Shown piece by piece: positions 26,037 to 35,252 of a DNA stretch of 64,000 nucleotides. Origin of the DNA: Pseudogracilibacillus auburnensis (GTDB lineage Bacteria; Bacillota; Bacilli; Bacillales; Amphibacillaceae); assembly GCF_003201975.1 (NCBI RefSeq), contig NZ_QJJQ01000006.1, positions 1 through 64,000 of the forward strand, written 5' to 3'. The position numbers and the translations under genes were made by a program. The notes under the pieces were generated by a model. The model was not told the DNA's origin. It saw only the letters and a program-made list of their open reading frames with translations, and searched no databases. Every line of letters starts with the position of its first letter. Position 1 is the stretch's first letter.

Positions 26037-26984
26037 TTAAGAAAACCTTTGCCTGTTGACCATTAATCGCCTTCGATCAATTAAAGTCGAAATAATACTA
26101 TGAAGAATGATTCCGAAAATAACGAGTGTAATGCCTATGAAAGAAGTAAAGTTTGGTAATAAGGCTCCTAAAAATATAATCTCACCAAGTAAGGCAAAAA
26201 GAACCTCACCCGAAGAAGTTGCTTCTACTCCCGCTAGTTTATGGTTATCGTGTCTAACAAGCTCCGTTGCATAAAAGAATAAAATAGTTGCGATCACACC
26301 CGAAAAGACTGCGACGATAAATGTTTGCACTACTTGATGCTGTGTTGGTGCCCCAAATGAAAATATCCCGTAAATTGATAAAATTATCCAGAATGGTAAA
26401 GAAGCAATCGTCATTCCTAAAATACGCTGTATTGTATTTAACTCGCCATTAACGAGTTGCATCATTTTCCGATTACCTAATGGATAGGAGATAGAGGAAA
26501 TAAGCAATGGAATAATCGTTAAGATAACGCCTTTTATTGGAACATTGTCTGCATGCTCGATTTGCATAAGGAAGACACCAATAATAATAATGATGGAAAT
26601 AATAACACTTTGTATTGGGATGGAACGGTTCTTTTTATTAATAAACGGAACGAGTAGAGACCCGGCAACAATATTAAGCTGGAACGTTGCTGCAACAAGC
26701 CAACCAGGTGCATAAATGGTGGCAAAAGTAAGTGGAGCATAGAAAAAACCAAATCCTACTGTACTCCAAATGATCCATTGGAATGGATATTTTTTAAGAT
26801 GAAGGAATACAGGTGTAATATTTCTTCTAAAACTTACTAATAGTAAAAGCATTGGCAACATGAAAAAGAACCGAATGGAAGCACTCCAAACCCAGCTTCC
26901 TCCAGCAAGTTCCATCGATCTGTTAAAAATAAATGCAAAAGAAAAAAATAAAGCCCCTAATAATCCAATTAAAATTGGTCTCAC
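26037..26984 (-). CDS. DMT-superfamily transporter (multidrug efflux EmrE-like, PF13536 type)
   Basis: A 315-residue membrane protein with about ten helices. The N terminus MRPILIGLLGALFFSFAFIFNRSMELAGGSWVWSASIRFFF and the YAPLTFATIYAPGWLVAATFQLN block (residues ~80-105) are typical of the Bacillus YvbV/YtwF-like DMT group with a two-domain layout. The C-terminal tail LIDRRRLMVNRQRFS is basic and cytoplasmic. The substrate is unknown. It faces away from the T-box operon, and its start (ATG 26984) is 117 bases from the T-box promoter. Start choice is plain because GGTGAC precedes the ATG. Confidence 0.8.
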   Translation of the reverse strand: MRPILIGLLGALFFSFAFIFNRSMELAGGSWVWSASIRFFFMLPMLLLLVSFRRNITPVFLHLKKYPFQWIIWSTVGFGFFYAPLTFATIYAPGWLVAATFQLNIVAGSLLVPFINKKNRSIPIQSVIISIIIIIGVFLMQIEHADNVPIKGVILTIIPLLISSISYPLGNRKMMQLVNGELNTIQRILGMTIASLPFWIILSIYGIFSFGAPTQHQVVQTFIVAVFSGVIATILFFYATELVRHDNHKLAGVEATSSGEVLFALLGEIIFLGALLPNFTSFIGITLVIFGIILHSIISTLIDRRRLMVNRQRFS

Positions 26985-27100
26985 GTTGTCACCTCTAAAT
27001 GCTATTTATATACAGTATATTCTTTTAAAAAATAAAATCACGTTAACAGCTTATTATAGATGTAGTGACTAAATATAAATAAAAGTTGAATAGAAAATAC

Positions 27101-27129
27101 TTGACTTATATTTCTTCTGTTCGTATAAT
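27101..27129 (+). promoter_or_regulatory. Sigma-A promoter of the T-box operon
   Basis: TTGACT (27101-27106) and TATAAT (27124-27129) are separated by exactly 17 bases, a near-consensus promoter. Transcription would begin around 27136, at the 5' edge of the T-box leader. Confidence 0.85.
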
Positions 27130-27135
27130 CAATTT

Positions 27136-27466
27136 AACTTAAAAATTCGCATATGATTATAAAAAGACGTTGACGAGAAAAAGTACAGTTTGATCATTTT
27201 TTCACAGAGAGCTTCGGTAGCTGAAAAGAAGCAAAAATGGAAAATTGGAAAATGGCCTCAGAGTTTCGTGCTGAACATACCATTGTGTATAAGTAGGTTC
27301 CGACGGGATTTGGTACCCGTTATCAAAGCAAAAGTATTAAAAATGTTTGTTTAAAACATTTGCGTACTTAGTAAGGCTATTTGTGTGAGCAAATAGTAAA
27401 ATAAGGTGGTAACACGTATATTCAACCACGTCCTTATCGATATTAAAGATAAGGACGTGGTTTTTT
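27136..27466 (+). ncRNA. T-box leader, probable methionine specifier
   Basis: The leader has the T-box order of conserved blocks: GACGAGAAAAAGTA (27170s), AGAGAGCTTCGGTAGCTGAAA (stem I apical part), a specifier region with GGAAAATGGCCTC, then AAGTAGGTTCCGACGGG pairing to CCCGTTATC, and the antiterminator T-box AAGGTGGTAACACG (27403-27416). The specifier reads AUG at 27252-27254 followed by a purine, pointing to tRNA-Met; UGGU in the T-box suits a tRNA with discriminator A. When the tRNA is uncharged the antiterminator forms and the SAM-hydrolase/ECF operon is read. Confidence 0.88.
27426..27466 (+). terminator. T-box attenuator terminator
   Basis: CCACGTCCTTATC pairs perfectly with GATAAGGACGTGG around GATATTAAA, followed by TTTTTT. 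It is the regulated terminator of the T-box leader, and its 5' strand lies directly after the conserved T-box sequence. Confidence 0.95.
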
Positions 27467-27502
27467 GCTTTTAAATTTTATTTATTGGAGGTATTTTTTA
27501 AG

Positions 27503-28375
27503 ATGACTAGTAGACATTTAGTATTACAAACAGATTTTGGATTATGTGATGGTGCAGTAAGTGCTATGTATGGAGTTGCCTTATCTGTCGATCCAAATTT
27601 AAAAATATTTGATTTAACACACGAAATTCCACAGTACAATATTTGGGAAGGGTCGTACCGTTTATATCAAACTATTTCATATTGGCCTAAAGAAACAGTA
27701 TTCGTATCTGTTGTCGACCCCGGAGTTGGAACAGAGCGTTTAAGTGTAGTTGCAAAAACGGTGGATAATCAATATATTATAACGCCAAACAATGGAACAT
27801 TAACACATGTATTACAAAATATCGGAATTATCGAACTAAGGGAAATTGACGAAACAATCAATCGTTTGCCGAATTCTGGAGAATCCTATACATTCCATGG
27901 TCGCGATATTTACGCATACACAGGAGCTAGACTTGCGGCAAATGTTATAAGTTTTGAAGAAGTAGGGAGGAAACTAAATGTTAAGGAAATTGTCGAATTA
28001 GCTAATCCTGAACCAACCGTAGAAAATGGCCTCGTATCAGGAAATATCGATATTCTTGATGTCCGATTCGGGAATCTATGGACGAATATTAGCAGGGACC
28101 TTTTTATTCAATCTAATGTCGAATATGGGGATTTACTAGAAGTTACAATTGAAAATAATGAACGCCAAGTGTATAAAAATGCAATGACATATGGTAGATC
28201 TTTTGCTGATAGCCGACTAGGTGAACCGTTAATTTATGTAAACTCTGTTGATAAATTAGGAGTAGCGATTAATCAGGGATCTTTTGCTAAAGCTTATCAT
28301 ATCGGTACAGGTATGAATTGGAAAATAACGATTCGAAAAGCAATTAATACAGCATATAATGATGTTAATGATTAA
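27503..28375 (+). CDS. SAM hydrolase (SAM hydroxide adenosyltransferase, DUF62)
   Basis: A 290-residue protein of the SAM_HAT family (PF01887), which splits S-adenosylmethionine to adenosine and methionine using water. The substrate region LQTDFGLCDGAVSAMYGVAL (residues ~6-25), VFVSVVDPGVGTERLSVV (~70-87) with Asp and Thr, and TFHGRDIYAYTGARLA (~130-145) are family hallmarks; the C-terminal beta domain begins near 185. The start is ATG 27503, eleven bases after GGAGG; the upstream TTG 27485 overlaps that site. A methionine T-box ahead of it fits a role in releasing methionine from SAM that the linked ECF transporter might bring in. Confidence 0.9.
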   Translation: MTSRHLVLQTDFGLCDGAVSAMYGVALSVDPNLKIFDLTHEIPQYNIWEGSYRLYQTISYWPKETVFVSVVDPGVGTERLSVVAKTVDNQYIITPNNGTLTHVLQNIGIIELREIDETINRLPNSGESYTFHGRDIYAYTGARLAANVISFEEVGRKLNVKEIVELANPEPTVENGLVSGNIDILDVRFGNLWTNISRDLFIQSNVEYGDLLEVTIENNERQVYKNAMTYGRSFADSRLGEPLIYVNSVDKLGVAINQGSFAKAYHIGTGMNWKITIRKAINTAYNDVND

Positions 28376-28411
28376 AAATGATGATTAAAATAAACTTTAA
28401 GGAGAATGAAA

Positions 28412-28963
28412 ATGGAAAGAGGACTATCAATTAAAACGATTGTAGCAATTGGGATTGGATCAGCAGTATTTGTCATATTAGGGAGGTTTGCTTCGATCCC
28501 TACTGGAATTCCGAATACATCAATTGAAACTTCGTACGCATTTTTAGCTTTAATGTCTATTATTTTCGGACCGATTGCTGGAGTACTTATTGGGCTAATT
28601 GGCCATGCATTAAAAGACGCTTTGTTTTATGGTTCTATTTGGTGGAGTTGGGTTTTAGTTTCATCATTTGTCGGACTATTCATTGGAGTTTTTGCTAGCC
28701 GAATTAATATCCAATCAGGAATTTTTGGCGGAAAACAAATTATTACATTTAATATTGTTCAAGCGATTGTTCAAGCTATTGGTTGGTTTTTAATTGCTCC
28801 AACATTAGACATTATCATTTATGCAGAACCAGCAAATAAAGTTTACCTACAAGGAATTGCAGCCGGACTATCCAATATTGTAACTGTTGGTGTTATCGGT
28901 ACCATATTATTAATATCGTATGCAAGAACGCGCAGCAAAAGTAATAGTCTTTCAGTTGAATAA
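28412..28963 (+). CDS. ECF transporter S component (UPF0397 family)
   Basis: A 183-residue substrate-binding membrane subunit with six helices. The stretches [21 protein letters not shown] (residues ~14-34), [27 protein letters not shown] (~48-74) and [20 protein letters not shown] (~127-146) match UPF0397 proteins, which accompany YkoD-like ATPases. In comparative genomics such S components under methionine control have been proposed to import methionine-related compounds. The start is ATG 28412, seven bases after AAGGAG. It follows the SAM hydrolase by 36 bases. Substrate is inferred to be SAM, methionine or a precursor from the T-box and the hydrolase, not demonstrated. Confidence 0.88.
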   Translation: MERGLSIKTIVAIGIGSAVFVILGRFASIPTGIPNTSIETSYAFLALMSIIFGPIAGVLIGLIGHALKDALFYGSIWWSWVLVSSFVGLFIGVFASRINIQSGIFGGKQIITFNIVQAIVQAIGWFLIAPTLDIIIYAEPANKVYLQGIAAGLSNIVTVGVIGTILLISYARTRSKSNSLSVE

Positions 28964-29108
28964 TATTTTCTCAAAGAGTAGTCTGAAATTATTTGTTATA
29001 GTATATTATAATGAAAATAGATGATAGTTAATTAGCCTTTCCGCTCCCTTATGTGGAGGGGCTTGTTTTCTGTAAAGAACACTCTTGATCTACTAAGGGA
29101 GACTTAAG

Positions 29109-30821
29109 ATGAAAAAACCAATTATTTGTTTTAACAATTTTACGTTTAAATATGATAGTCAAAAAAATCCGACATTACATGACATTAATCTAACAATCAA
29201 TCAAGGAGAAAAAATCTTAATTGTAGGGCCTTCGGGTTGTGGGAAGAGTACGTTAGGCCATTGTCTAAATGGGTTAGTTCCATTTGCTTATAAAGGTGAT
29301 ATTACTGGAAGCTTAAAGGTAAATGGGCAGGAAACAAAAGACTTAACTATTTTTTCATTATCAAAAATAGTTGGAACTGTTCTACAAGATCCCGATGGAC
29401 AGTTTATCGGTTTGTCGGTAGGAGAAGATATTGCTTTTTCCCTTGAAAATGATGAAGTCCCTATCGATATAATGAAAGAAAAAGTGATCGATATTTCAAA
29501 ATTAATAAATATGGAGAAATATTTAGGGGCTTCTGTACATGAGTTATCGGGTGGACAAAGGCAACGTGTTGCCCTAGGTGGTGTGTTGGTTGAGCAAGTT
29601 GATGTTCTTTTATTTGATGAACCACTTGCTAATCTAGATCCAGCAACAGGTAGACATGCAATCAAACTTATTGATGAAATTCAAAAAGAACTTCATACAA
29701 CTGTTATTATCATTGAACATCGATTAGAAGACGTATTAGATCAACATGTAGATCGGATTATTGTAATGGATCAAGGAAGAATCATCAGCGATACGACACC
29801 AAATGAATTATTGGCTTCATCCATTCTTGAACAAACGAATATCCGTGAGCCACTTTATATTAGAGCATTAAAATATGCCAATTGTAAACTAACACCAGAA
29901 ATGAACCTAGAACATTTCAATAAACTTAATTTATATGATTGTAAAGAGGCTTTACATAATTGGTATAAATCAACCTCCATACAGAAAAGTCTTCCGGAAG
30001 CGGAATCAATCTTAGAAGTAGAAAAAATTACATTTGCATATGGTGCTCAAAAGCCTACAATAAATGATATTTCATTTACAATTCGAAAAGGTGAAATGAT
30101 TAGCATTGTCGGTAAAAATGGTGCAGGAAAATCTACGTTATCAAGATTAATTTGTGGATTTGAAAAAGGGCATAGTGGCAAAATGTTTTTTGCTGGGGAG
30201 GATATGAAAGATGTTACGATTCGAGAGCGTGCGGAAAAAATAGGAATGGTCATGCAAAATCCGAATCATATGATTTCAAAACATATGATTTATGATGAAG
30301 TTGCTTTAGGGCTAGTACTGCGAGGAATAAGTGAAGATGAAATAAAAGAAAGAGTAGAAAAAGCACTTCAAGTTTGTGGACTTTTTCCGTTTCGAAACTG
30401 GCCAATTTCTGCATTAAGTTTTGGCCAAAGAAAACGAGTAACGATTGCATCTATTTTAGTATTAAATCCAGAGGTAATTATTTTAGATGAACCAACTGCC
30501 GGGCAAGATTTTTTTCATTATACGCAAATAATGGAATTTCTTGCAAAATTAAATAGACTGGGAATTACGATTATCATGGTGACACACGATATGCATTTAA
30601 TGCTAGAGTATACGCCGCGTTGTCTTGTGATAGCAGATGGGAAGTTAATTGCTGATGATTCGGCAGTTAACGTTCTGTCAAATAAAAAAATAGTAGAAGC
30701 TGCAAATTTAAAACAAACTTCTTTATTTGAATTAGCAAGACGTGCGAATATTGAACATCCTACTGAATTTGTCGCACGTTTTATTTCCTTTGATAAGGAG
30801 GTAAGAGGGTTTGGCAACTGA
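29109..30821 (+). CDS. ECF transporter ATPase, fused double ATP-binding cassette
   Basis: A 570-residue protein containing two complete ABC ATPase domains in tandem (~1-250 and ~300-555), replacing the separate EcfA and EcfA' subunits. Domain 1 has Walker A GPSGCGKST, signature LSGGQRQRV and Walker B VLLFDEP; domain 2 has Walker A GKNGAGKST, a variant signature LSFGQRKRV, and Walker B VIILDEPTAG. Both carry the catalytic Glu. It is 145 bases after the S-component gene; the gap has a hairpin at 29034-29063 (AGCC/GGCT and CTCC/GGAG) that may tune expression. The product sits at the inner membrane face with the T component. Confidence 0.93.
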   Translation: MKKPIICFNNFTFKYDSQKNPTLHDINLTINQGEKILIVGPSGCGKSTLGHCLNGLVPFAYKGDITGSLKVNGQETKDLTIFSLSKIVGTVLQDPDGQFIGLSVGEDIAFSLENDEVPIDIMKEKVIDISKLINMEKYLGASVHELSGGQRQRVALGGVLVEQVDVLLFDEPLANLDPATGRHAIKLIDEIQKELHTTVIIIEHRLEDVLDQHVDRIIVMDQGRIISDTTPNELLASSILEQTNIREPLYIRALKYANCKLTPEMNLEHFNKLNLYDCKEALHNWYKSTSIQKSLPEAESILEVEKITFAYGAQKPTINDISFTIRKGEMISIVGKNGAGKSTLSRLICGFEKGHSGKMFFAGEDMKDVTIRERAEKIGMVMQNPNHMISKHMIYDEVALGLVLRGISEDEIKERVEKALQVCGLFPFRNWPISALSFGQRKRVTIASILVLNPEVIILDEPTAGQDFFHYTQIMEFLAKLNRLGITIIMVTHDMHLMLEYTPRCLVIADGKLIADDSAVNVLSNKKIVEAANLKQTSLFELARRANIEHPTEFVARFISFDKEVRGFGN

Positions 30822-31641
30822 AATGCTAGCATATATTGATAGAAAGTCGTTTATTCATGGATTATCAGGAGCAACGAAATTAATTATTTTTATTATGTGG
30901 TCAAGTATTGCTATGTTAACATATGATACTCGAATTTTGCTCGTTCTTTTTATTTTTAGTATGATAGTCTTAAAAGTTTCTAAAATAAAGCTTCGGGAAA
31001 TTGGTTTTGTTTTATTATTTATTTTAGCGTTTCTATTATTAAATAATATTGCAATTTATATTTTTTCTCCACAAGAAGGAGTTAAAATATATGGAACAAG
31101 CCATGTCTTAGTTGAAATTGTTGGAAGATATAATATAACGTTAGAACAATTATTTTATCAGTTTAATATTACACTTAAATATTTTGCTGTTATTCCAGCT
31201 GCATTACTTTTTATCGTAACGACACATCCAAGTGAATTTGCTGCTTCTTTAAATAAAATTGGCGTGAACTATAAAATTGCTTACTCAGTATCACTTGCCT
31301 TGCGTTATATACCAGATATTCAAAGGGACTTCAGAACAATTGCTCAAGCGCAACAAGCACGGGGCATTGATTTGTCAAGCAAGGAAAAATTGACGAAACG
31401 AATTAAAAATGCAGGTTCTATCATTTTGCCCCTCATCTTATCGAGTTTAGATCGTATTGATACGATTAGTAATGCAATGGAACTACGTGCGTTTGGCAAA
31501 AAGAAACAAAGGACATGGTATAATGAACGAAACTTTAATCGACACGACTATGTTACAATGCTAGTTGGTTTTATTATTTTAATCGTTTCACTAGTAATTA
31601 CTTTTTCTGATGGTTCGAGGTTTTATAATCCATTTGTATAA
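30811..31641 (+). CDS. ecfT: ECF transporter T component (CbiQ/EcfT type)
   Basis: A 276-residue membrane scaffold with about five to six helices that links S component and ATPases. It opens KSFIHGLSGATKLIIFIMW and has FILAFLLLNNIAIYIFSPQEG near 70-90. The coupling motifs with Ala-Arg-Gly are seen as AQQARGID (near 189) and AMELRAFG (near 226). The start is TTG 30811 overlapping the ATPase stop by 11 bases, with AGGAGG upstream inside that gene, so the two are translationally coupled. It completes a dedicated ECF transporter in this operon. Confidence 0.93.
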   Translation: MATEMLAYIDRKSFIHGLSGATKLIIFIMWSSIAMLTYDTRILLVLFIFSMIVLKVSKIKLREIGFVLLFILAFLLLNNIAIYIFSPQEGVKIYGTSHVLVEIVGRYNITLEQLFYQFNITLKYFAVIPAALLFIVTTHPSEFAASLNKIGVNYKIAYSVSLALRYIPDIQRDFRTIAQAQQARGIDLSSKEKLTKRIKNAGSIILPLILSSLDRIDTISNAMELRAFGKKKQRTWYNERNFNRHDYVTMLVGFIILIVSLVITFSDGSRFYNPFV

Positions 31642-31671
31642 ACAGATTTCTAATCTAAAGGAGAGACGTAA

Positions 31672-32967
31672 ATGAGTAACAATCACTATAATTTACAAGA
31701 AAAGCTTGTAGCAGGCTATGATATTGCGTTCGATCAAGATGGGGTATGTGGAAAACGAATAGCTAGTCGATTACACGAAATTGCTCAAATAGGTTTAACT
31801 GATGATAATGGTTCTAACCGACCTGGGTTTTCGCAAGGAGAAAGGTTAGCAAAACAATTAGTTGCTCAATGGATGAAAGAAGCGGGATTAAGTGTGACAA
31901 TCGATGGAGCTGGAAATGTTTTTGGTCGCTTGGAAGGAAAGGATAAAAATGCAAAAATAATCCTTTCTGGTTCGCATGTTGATAGTGTACCAAATGGCGG
32001 ACATTTTGATGGACCGCTTGGTGTGATAACAGCACTAGAAGTTGTCGAAGCTTGGCGCAAAACGGGCTATCAACCAGAAAAATCTTATGAAGTCGTCGTT
32101 TTTACAGATGAAGAAGGTTCTCGTTTTAATAGTGGCTTTCATGGAAGTGAGGCAGTAACTGGGAAAGGAAACATCGACGAAAAATTACAACTAACAGATC
32201 AAGCTGGTGTGACTTTTTCCGAAGTGTTAGCATCAGTTGATTTATCCGTTAAAGGATATCAACAGGCTGTTCGCAACTTGGATGATTATGAGTTATTTAT
32301 TGAAGTCCATATTGAACAAGGAAAAAGATTAGAAAAAGAAAATCTCGCTTGTGGGGTTGTCACAGGAATAGCAGGTCCTTGTTGGGTTGAATTTACCTTT
32401 ACTGGACAAGCAGGGCATGCGGGAAATACACCGATGAATGACCGGAAAGACGCACTCATTGTTGCAAGTGAATTTATCCAGAGGGTACCATCTATTCCCG
32501 TAACTATTAGTTCGTCTGCAGTTGCAACAGTTGGAAAACTAGCTGTGAAACCGAACGGAGTAAATGTAATTCCGGGAGAAGTCAGTCTTTATGTCGATAT
32601 GCGTGATATAACACGGGAAAATCAAGAACAAGTAGTAGAAAAAGTAGTCGAAGCTGCACAGCAAATTGCTGAAAAACATGGAGTGCAACTTTCATATGAG
32701 GAAAAAATTCGTATTTCTCCGGTACCTATTGAAGCAGAATTTCAAGCCTTACTTGCTAAATCTCTAGAAACAAATAATATTTCTCCCTATTATTTGCCGA
32801 GTGGAGCAGGTCATGATGCGATGATTATCGGAGAAAAAGTTCCGGCTGCAATGTTATTTGTTAAAAGTAAAAACGGTGTAAGTCATCATCCAGATGAATG
32901 GTCTGATTTGAATGATTGTGTTCAGGCAGTACATGTATTAAAAACATTTCTTGAAAACTCACAATAA
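31672..32967 (+). CDS. M20-family Zn-dependent amidohydrolase (allantoate/N-carbamoyl amino acid hydrolase type)
   Basis: A 431-residue metallohydrolase of the HyuC/AllC clan. Metal-binding features are GSHVDSVPNGGHFDGPLGV (residues ~100-118), FTDEEGSRFNSG (~144-155), HIEQGKRLEKE (~213-223) and SGAGHDAM near 382-389; the dimerisation domain is ~235-350 with FTGQAGHAGNTPM. Members hydrolyse N-carbamoyl-L-amino acids, allantoate or N-acyl amino acids. Placed 30 bases after ecfT in a methionine-T-box operon, it may act on an N-modified methionine or related compound; that is inference. No other hydantoin or purine-degradation gene is here. Confidence 0.85.
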   Translation: MSNNHYNLQEKLVAGYDIAFDQDGVCGKRIASRLHEIAQIGLTDDNGSNRPGFSQGERLAKQLVAQWMKEAGLSVTIDGAGNVFGRLEGKDKNAKIILSGSHVDSVPNGGHFDGPLGVITALEVVEAWRKTGYQPEKSYEVVVFTDEEGSRFNSGFHGSEAVTGKGNIDEKLQLTDQAGVTFSEVLASVDLSVKGYQQAVRNLDDYELFIEVHIEQGKRLEKENLACGVVTGIAGPCWVEFTFTGQAGHAGNTPMNDRKDALIVASEFIQRVPSIPVTISSSAVATVGKLAVKPNGVNVIPGEVSLYVDMRDITRENQEQVVEKVVEAAQQIAEKHGVQLSYEEKIRISPVPIEAEFQALLAKSLETNNISPYYLPSGAGHDAMIIGEKVPAAMLFVKSKNGVSHHPDEWSDLNDCVQAVHVLKTFLENSQ

Positions 32968-32996
32968 GGTTTTTGTCAGAAAGGTAGTGGAGAGAA

Positions 32997-34073
32997 ATGC
33001 AAGAGTTCTTCATTCGATTTGTACTGTTTGTAATTATATGGATACTGATGATCTATGAAACTAGTAGCCAGCTAACATTAAGCTTTTTTATGCTGACTGC
33101 TAGTTTAGCTTTGTTTTTTTTCTTATCTAAACGGGATATTTCCGTGTACGTTTATGGCATATTGTCAATGGTCATTTTTTTACATGGGCTTATCATACAT
33201 GATTTCCTTTATAGCTCCCTTTTACTTTTGCTTATTACGACTATGGCAACATTTCGGTTATCGAATATAAAGAATTTATTTTTACTAATAGTAAATTTGC
33301 TGTTTTCTTGTAGTCTACTGATCCCACATCTCGAATATTTAGTTCCTGTTTTGCTCGTATGGGGTTTTTATGCATTTTTACTTATTAAATTAAATAAGAT
33401 GGAACTTCTCCGAAAAGAGCAAAAAGAAATATATGAACAATTACTCGCCGAATACCGTCATCTAAAGCGAATGCATATCGCATCAGAGGAAGTCACAAAA
33501 GCAGAAGAGCGAACCCGAATTGCTCGGGAAATTCATGATTCTGTTGGACATCGTTTAACCGCCCTCATCATGAAATTAGAAATGTTACATATTCAACATC
33601 CAAATGAACAATATATTGACTTAAAGCAAATGGCGAACGAAAGTTTAAATGAAACCCGCCAAGCAGTACAAACTCTACAAGAGAGTGAGACGAAGGGAAT
33701 TACAGCTGTCGTTCAATTGATACGAAAATTAGAGGCAGAAAGTCAATTACTCATTCAATTTACGATAAAAGATGGTGTATTATCGATTCCACTTTCCAAT
33801 GAACATGGAATTGTTTTATATCGAGTTATTCAAGAAGCATTAACGAATGTGATGCGCCATGCTTCATCGAAACATGTTCATATATCGATTGGCAAGTCAG
33901 CTATTCATACGCTTGCTTTTTCGATTACAAATCCGATGACGAATAAAGAAAAATTTGAATTTGGCTTCGGATTAAGCAATATGATAGAAAGAGTGAAAGA
34001 AGTGGAAGGGCAAATAGAAATTTATCAAACAGATGAGGAATTTGTTATTCAAGGAATGATGCCATATAAATAA
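32997..34073 (+). CDS. NarL-type sensor histidine kinase (HisKA_3)
   Basis: A 358-residue kinase. Residues ~5-130 form five or six tightly packed membrane helices with almost no extracellular domain, an intramembrane-sensing layout. A coiled coil (~135-170) leads to the HisKA_3 domain with ERTRIAREIHDSVGHRLTAL, the phospho-acceptor His lying near residue 180. The ATPase domain has VIQEALTNVMRHAS near 277 and a short GFGLSNMIERV G-box near 321; the usual D-G-G segment is reduced, replaced by ITNPMTNKEKFEFG. The start is ATG 32997 following GTGGAGAG. It lies only 30 bases after the M20 gene without a terminator, so it may belong to the T-box transcript. Confidence 0.9.
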   Translation: MQEFFIRFVLFVIIWILMIYETSSQLTLSFFMLTASLALFFFLSKRDISVYVYGILSMVIFLHGLIIHDFLYSSLLLLLITTMATFRLSNIKNLFLLIVNLLFSCSLLIPHLEYLVPVLLVWGFYAFLLIKLNKMELLRKEQKEIYEQLLAEYRHLKRMHIASEEVTKAEERTRIAREIHDSVGHRLTALIMKLEMLHIQHPNEQYIDLKQMANESLNETRQAVQTLQESETKGITAVVQLIRKLEAESQLLIQFTIKDGVLSIPLSNEHGIVLYRVIQEALTNVMRHASSKHVHISIGKSAIHTLAFSITNPMTNKEKFEFGFGLSNMIERVKEVEGQIEIYQTDEEFVIQGMMPYK

Positions 34074-34085
34074 GGAGGAAAAGGC

Positions 34086-34727
34086 GTGTGGCGTATATTA
34101 ATTGTTGATGATCAAGCAATTGTTAGACAAGGATTAAAAGTCATGTTGGAACAAGATGAGAAGATGAAAGTGACACATGAAGCTGAAAATGGAAAAGAAG
34201 CGATCGACATTTTGGAAAGAAACCACCTAGTCGATTTAATTTTAATGGATGTAAGAATGCCGGTAATGAATGGAATGGAAGCAACGCGAATAATGAAGAA
34301 AAAGTGGCCTGAAATAAAGATATTAATTTTAACGACATTTAATGATGAACAGTATGCGCTTGAAACGTTAAAAGATGGCGCAAGCGGATTTTTACTAAAA
34401 ACAGCTGATTCCGAAAAGTTAATTAAGGCAGTATATAGTACAATGAATGACGGACTTCCCATTCATGAGGAGGTAGCAGCAAAAGTGATTCCGAATTTAT
34501 TACAGAGGGATGAAGTGAAAACCGCTGAAATACCAGCTGAACTTACAGAGCGTGAAATCGCTATTATCAAGCTAGTCGGAGAAGGGAAAACGAATAAAGA
34601 AATAGCTCAAATCTTATATTTATCTATTGGAACAGTAAAAAATCACCTGACAAATATTTTACAAAAGTTAGATTGCCGAGATCGTACCCAGCTAGCCATT
34701 TTTGCGGTGAAACATCATATTTCATAA
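34086..34727 (+). CDS. NarL/LuxR-type response regulator
   Basis: A 213-residue regulator. The receiver domain (1-120) has DD in ILIVDDQAIVR, phospho-acceptor Asp near 55 in LILMDVRMPV, Thr in ILTTFND and Lys in GFLLKTADSEKL. The C-terminal LuxR helix-turn-helix (~147-208) reads LTEREIAIIKLVGEGKTNKEIAQILYLSIGTVKNHL. Relatives include B. subtilis YdfI/YxjL and LiaR. The start is GTG 34086, seven bases after AGGAGG and 12 bases after the kinase stop, so the pair is co-translated. Targets are unknown; the ABC-2 exporter at 37.7 kb is a candidate by proximity only. Confidence 0.92.
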   Translation: MWRILIVDDQAIVRQGLKVMLEQDEKMKVTHEAENGKEAIDILERNHLVDLILMDVRMPVMNGMEATRIMKKKWPEIKILILTTFNDEQYALETLKDGASGFLLKTADSEKLIKAVYSTMNDGLPIHEEVAAKVIPNLLQRDEVKTAEIPAELTEREIAIIKLVGEGKTNKEIAQILYLSIGTVKNHLTNILQKLDCRDRTQLAIFAVKHHIS

Positions 34728-34756
34728 AGTGGTTGAATCGTTTTTTGACGTTGATG

Positions 34757-35030
34757 CTGTCCAAGGAAATATTGGATGATAGGAATAGATTCAGCCAAAT
34801 AGATGCTGATCGTACCCAAGGAAGCGGAAAAACTGCTAAAGTGTGGCTCAATAGGTGCTAATCGTTACCTAATAAAGGGGAAATCGTCCATCTTAGGGTG
34901 CGAATAGATGCTAATCGTTACCTAAGAAAGGGGAAGCCGTCCATCTTAGGGTGTGAATAGATGCTAATCGCTACCCAAGAAAAGAGAAATCGCCATTCCT
35001 AAGGTACGAATAAGTACTAACCCGAAATGG
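34757..35030. repeat. Tandem array, about five units of ~53 bp
   Basis: Anchors CTGATCG/CTAATCG occur at 34805, 34858, 34911 and 34964, with a decayed one at 35017, each 53 bases apart; a first degenerate unit begins near 34757. Units contain CTAATCGTTACCTAAGAAAG and CCGTCCATCTTAGGGTG. CCTAAGA and TCTTAGG within a unit can form a 7-bp stem. It begins 30 bases after the response-regulator stop. There is no plausible protein product. Confidence 0.85.
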
Positions 35031-35166
35031 GGCACTTAGCATACTTTAATCCCCTCATGTAATAAAATTTCATTCTCTACCTTGCTAAGGTATTGACCAA
35101 ATAAAAAACGGAAATATTGCTCCAGAGGGAGTGAATAACTTCCAAATCGAAACTTTAGTTTGTATT

Positions 35167-35199
35167 AGCATTCCTTTTCAAACGTTGGAATGCTTTTTA
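35167..35199 (+). terminator. Intrinsic terminator
   Basis: AGCATTCC pairs with GGAATGCT around TTTTCAAACGTT, followed by TTTTT. It is the first plausible plus-strand terminator after the two-component genes (440 bases away, beyond the tandem array), or it may end the Uma2 remnant region on the minus strand. Confidence 0.7.
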
Positions 35200-35252
35200 G
35201 CAGTTAAGAAAGTATAAATCCTTTCCTTGCAATGTTTATTTGTAATTGAAAG

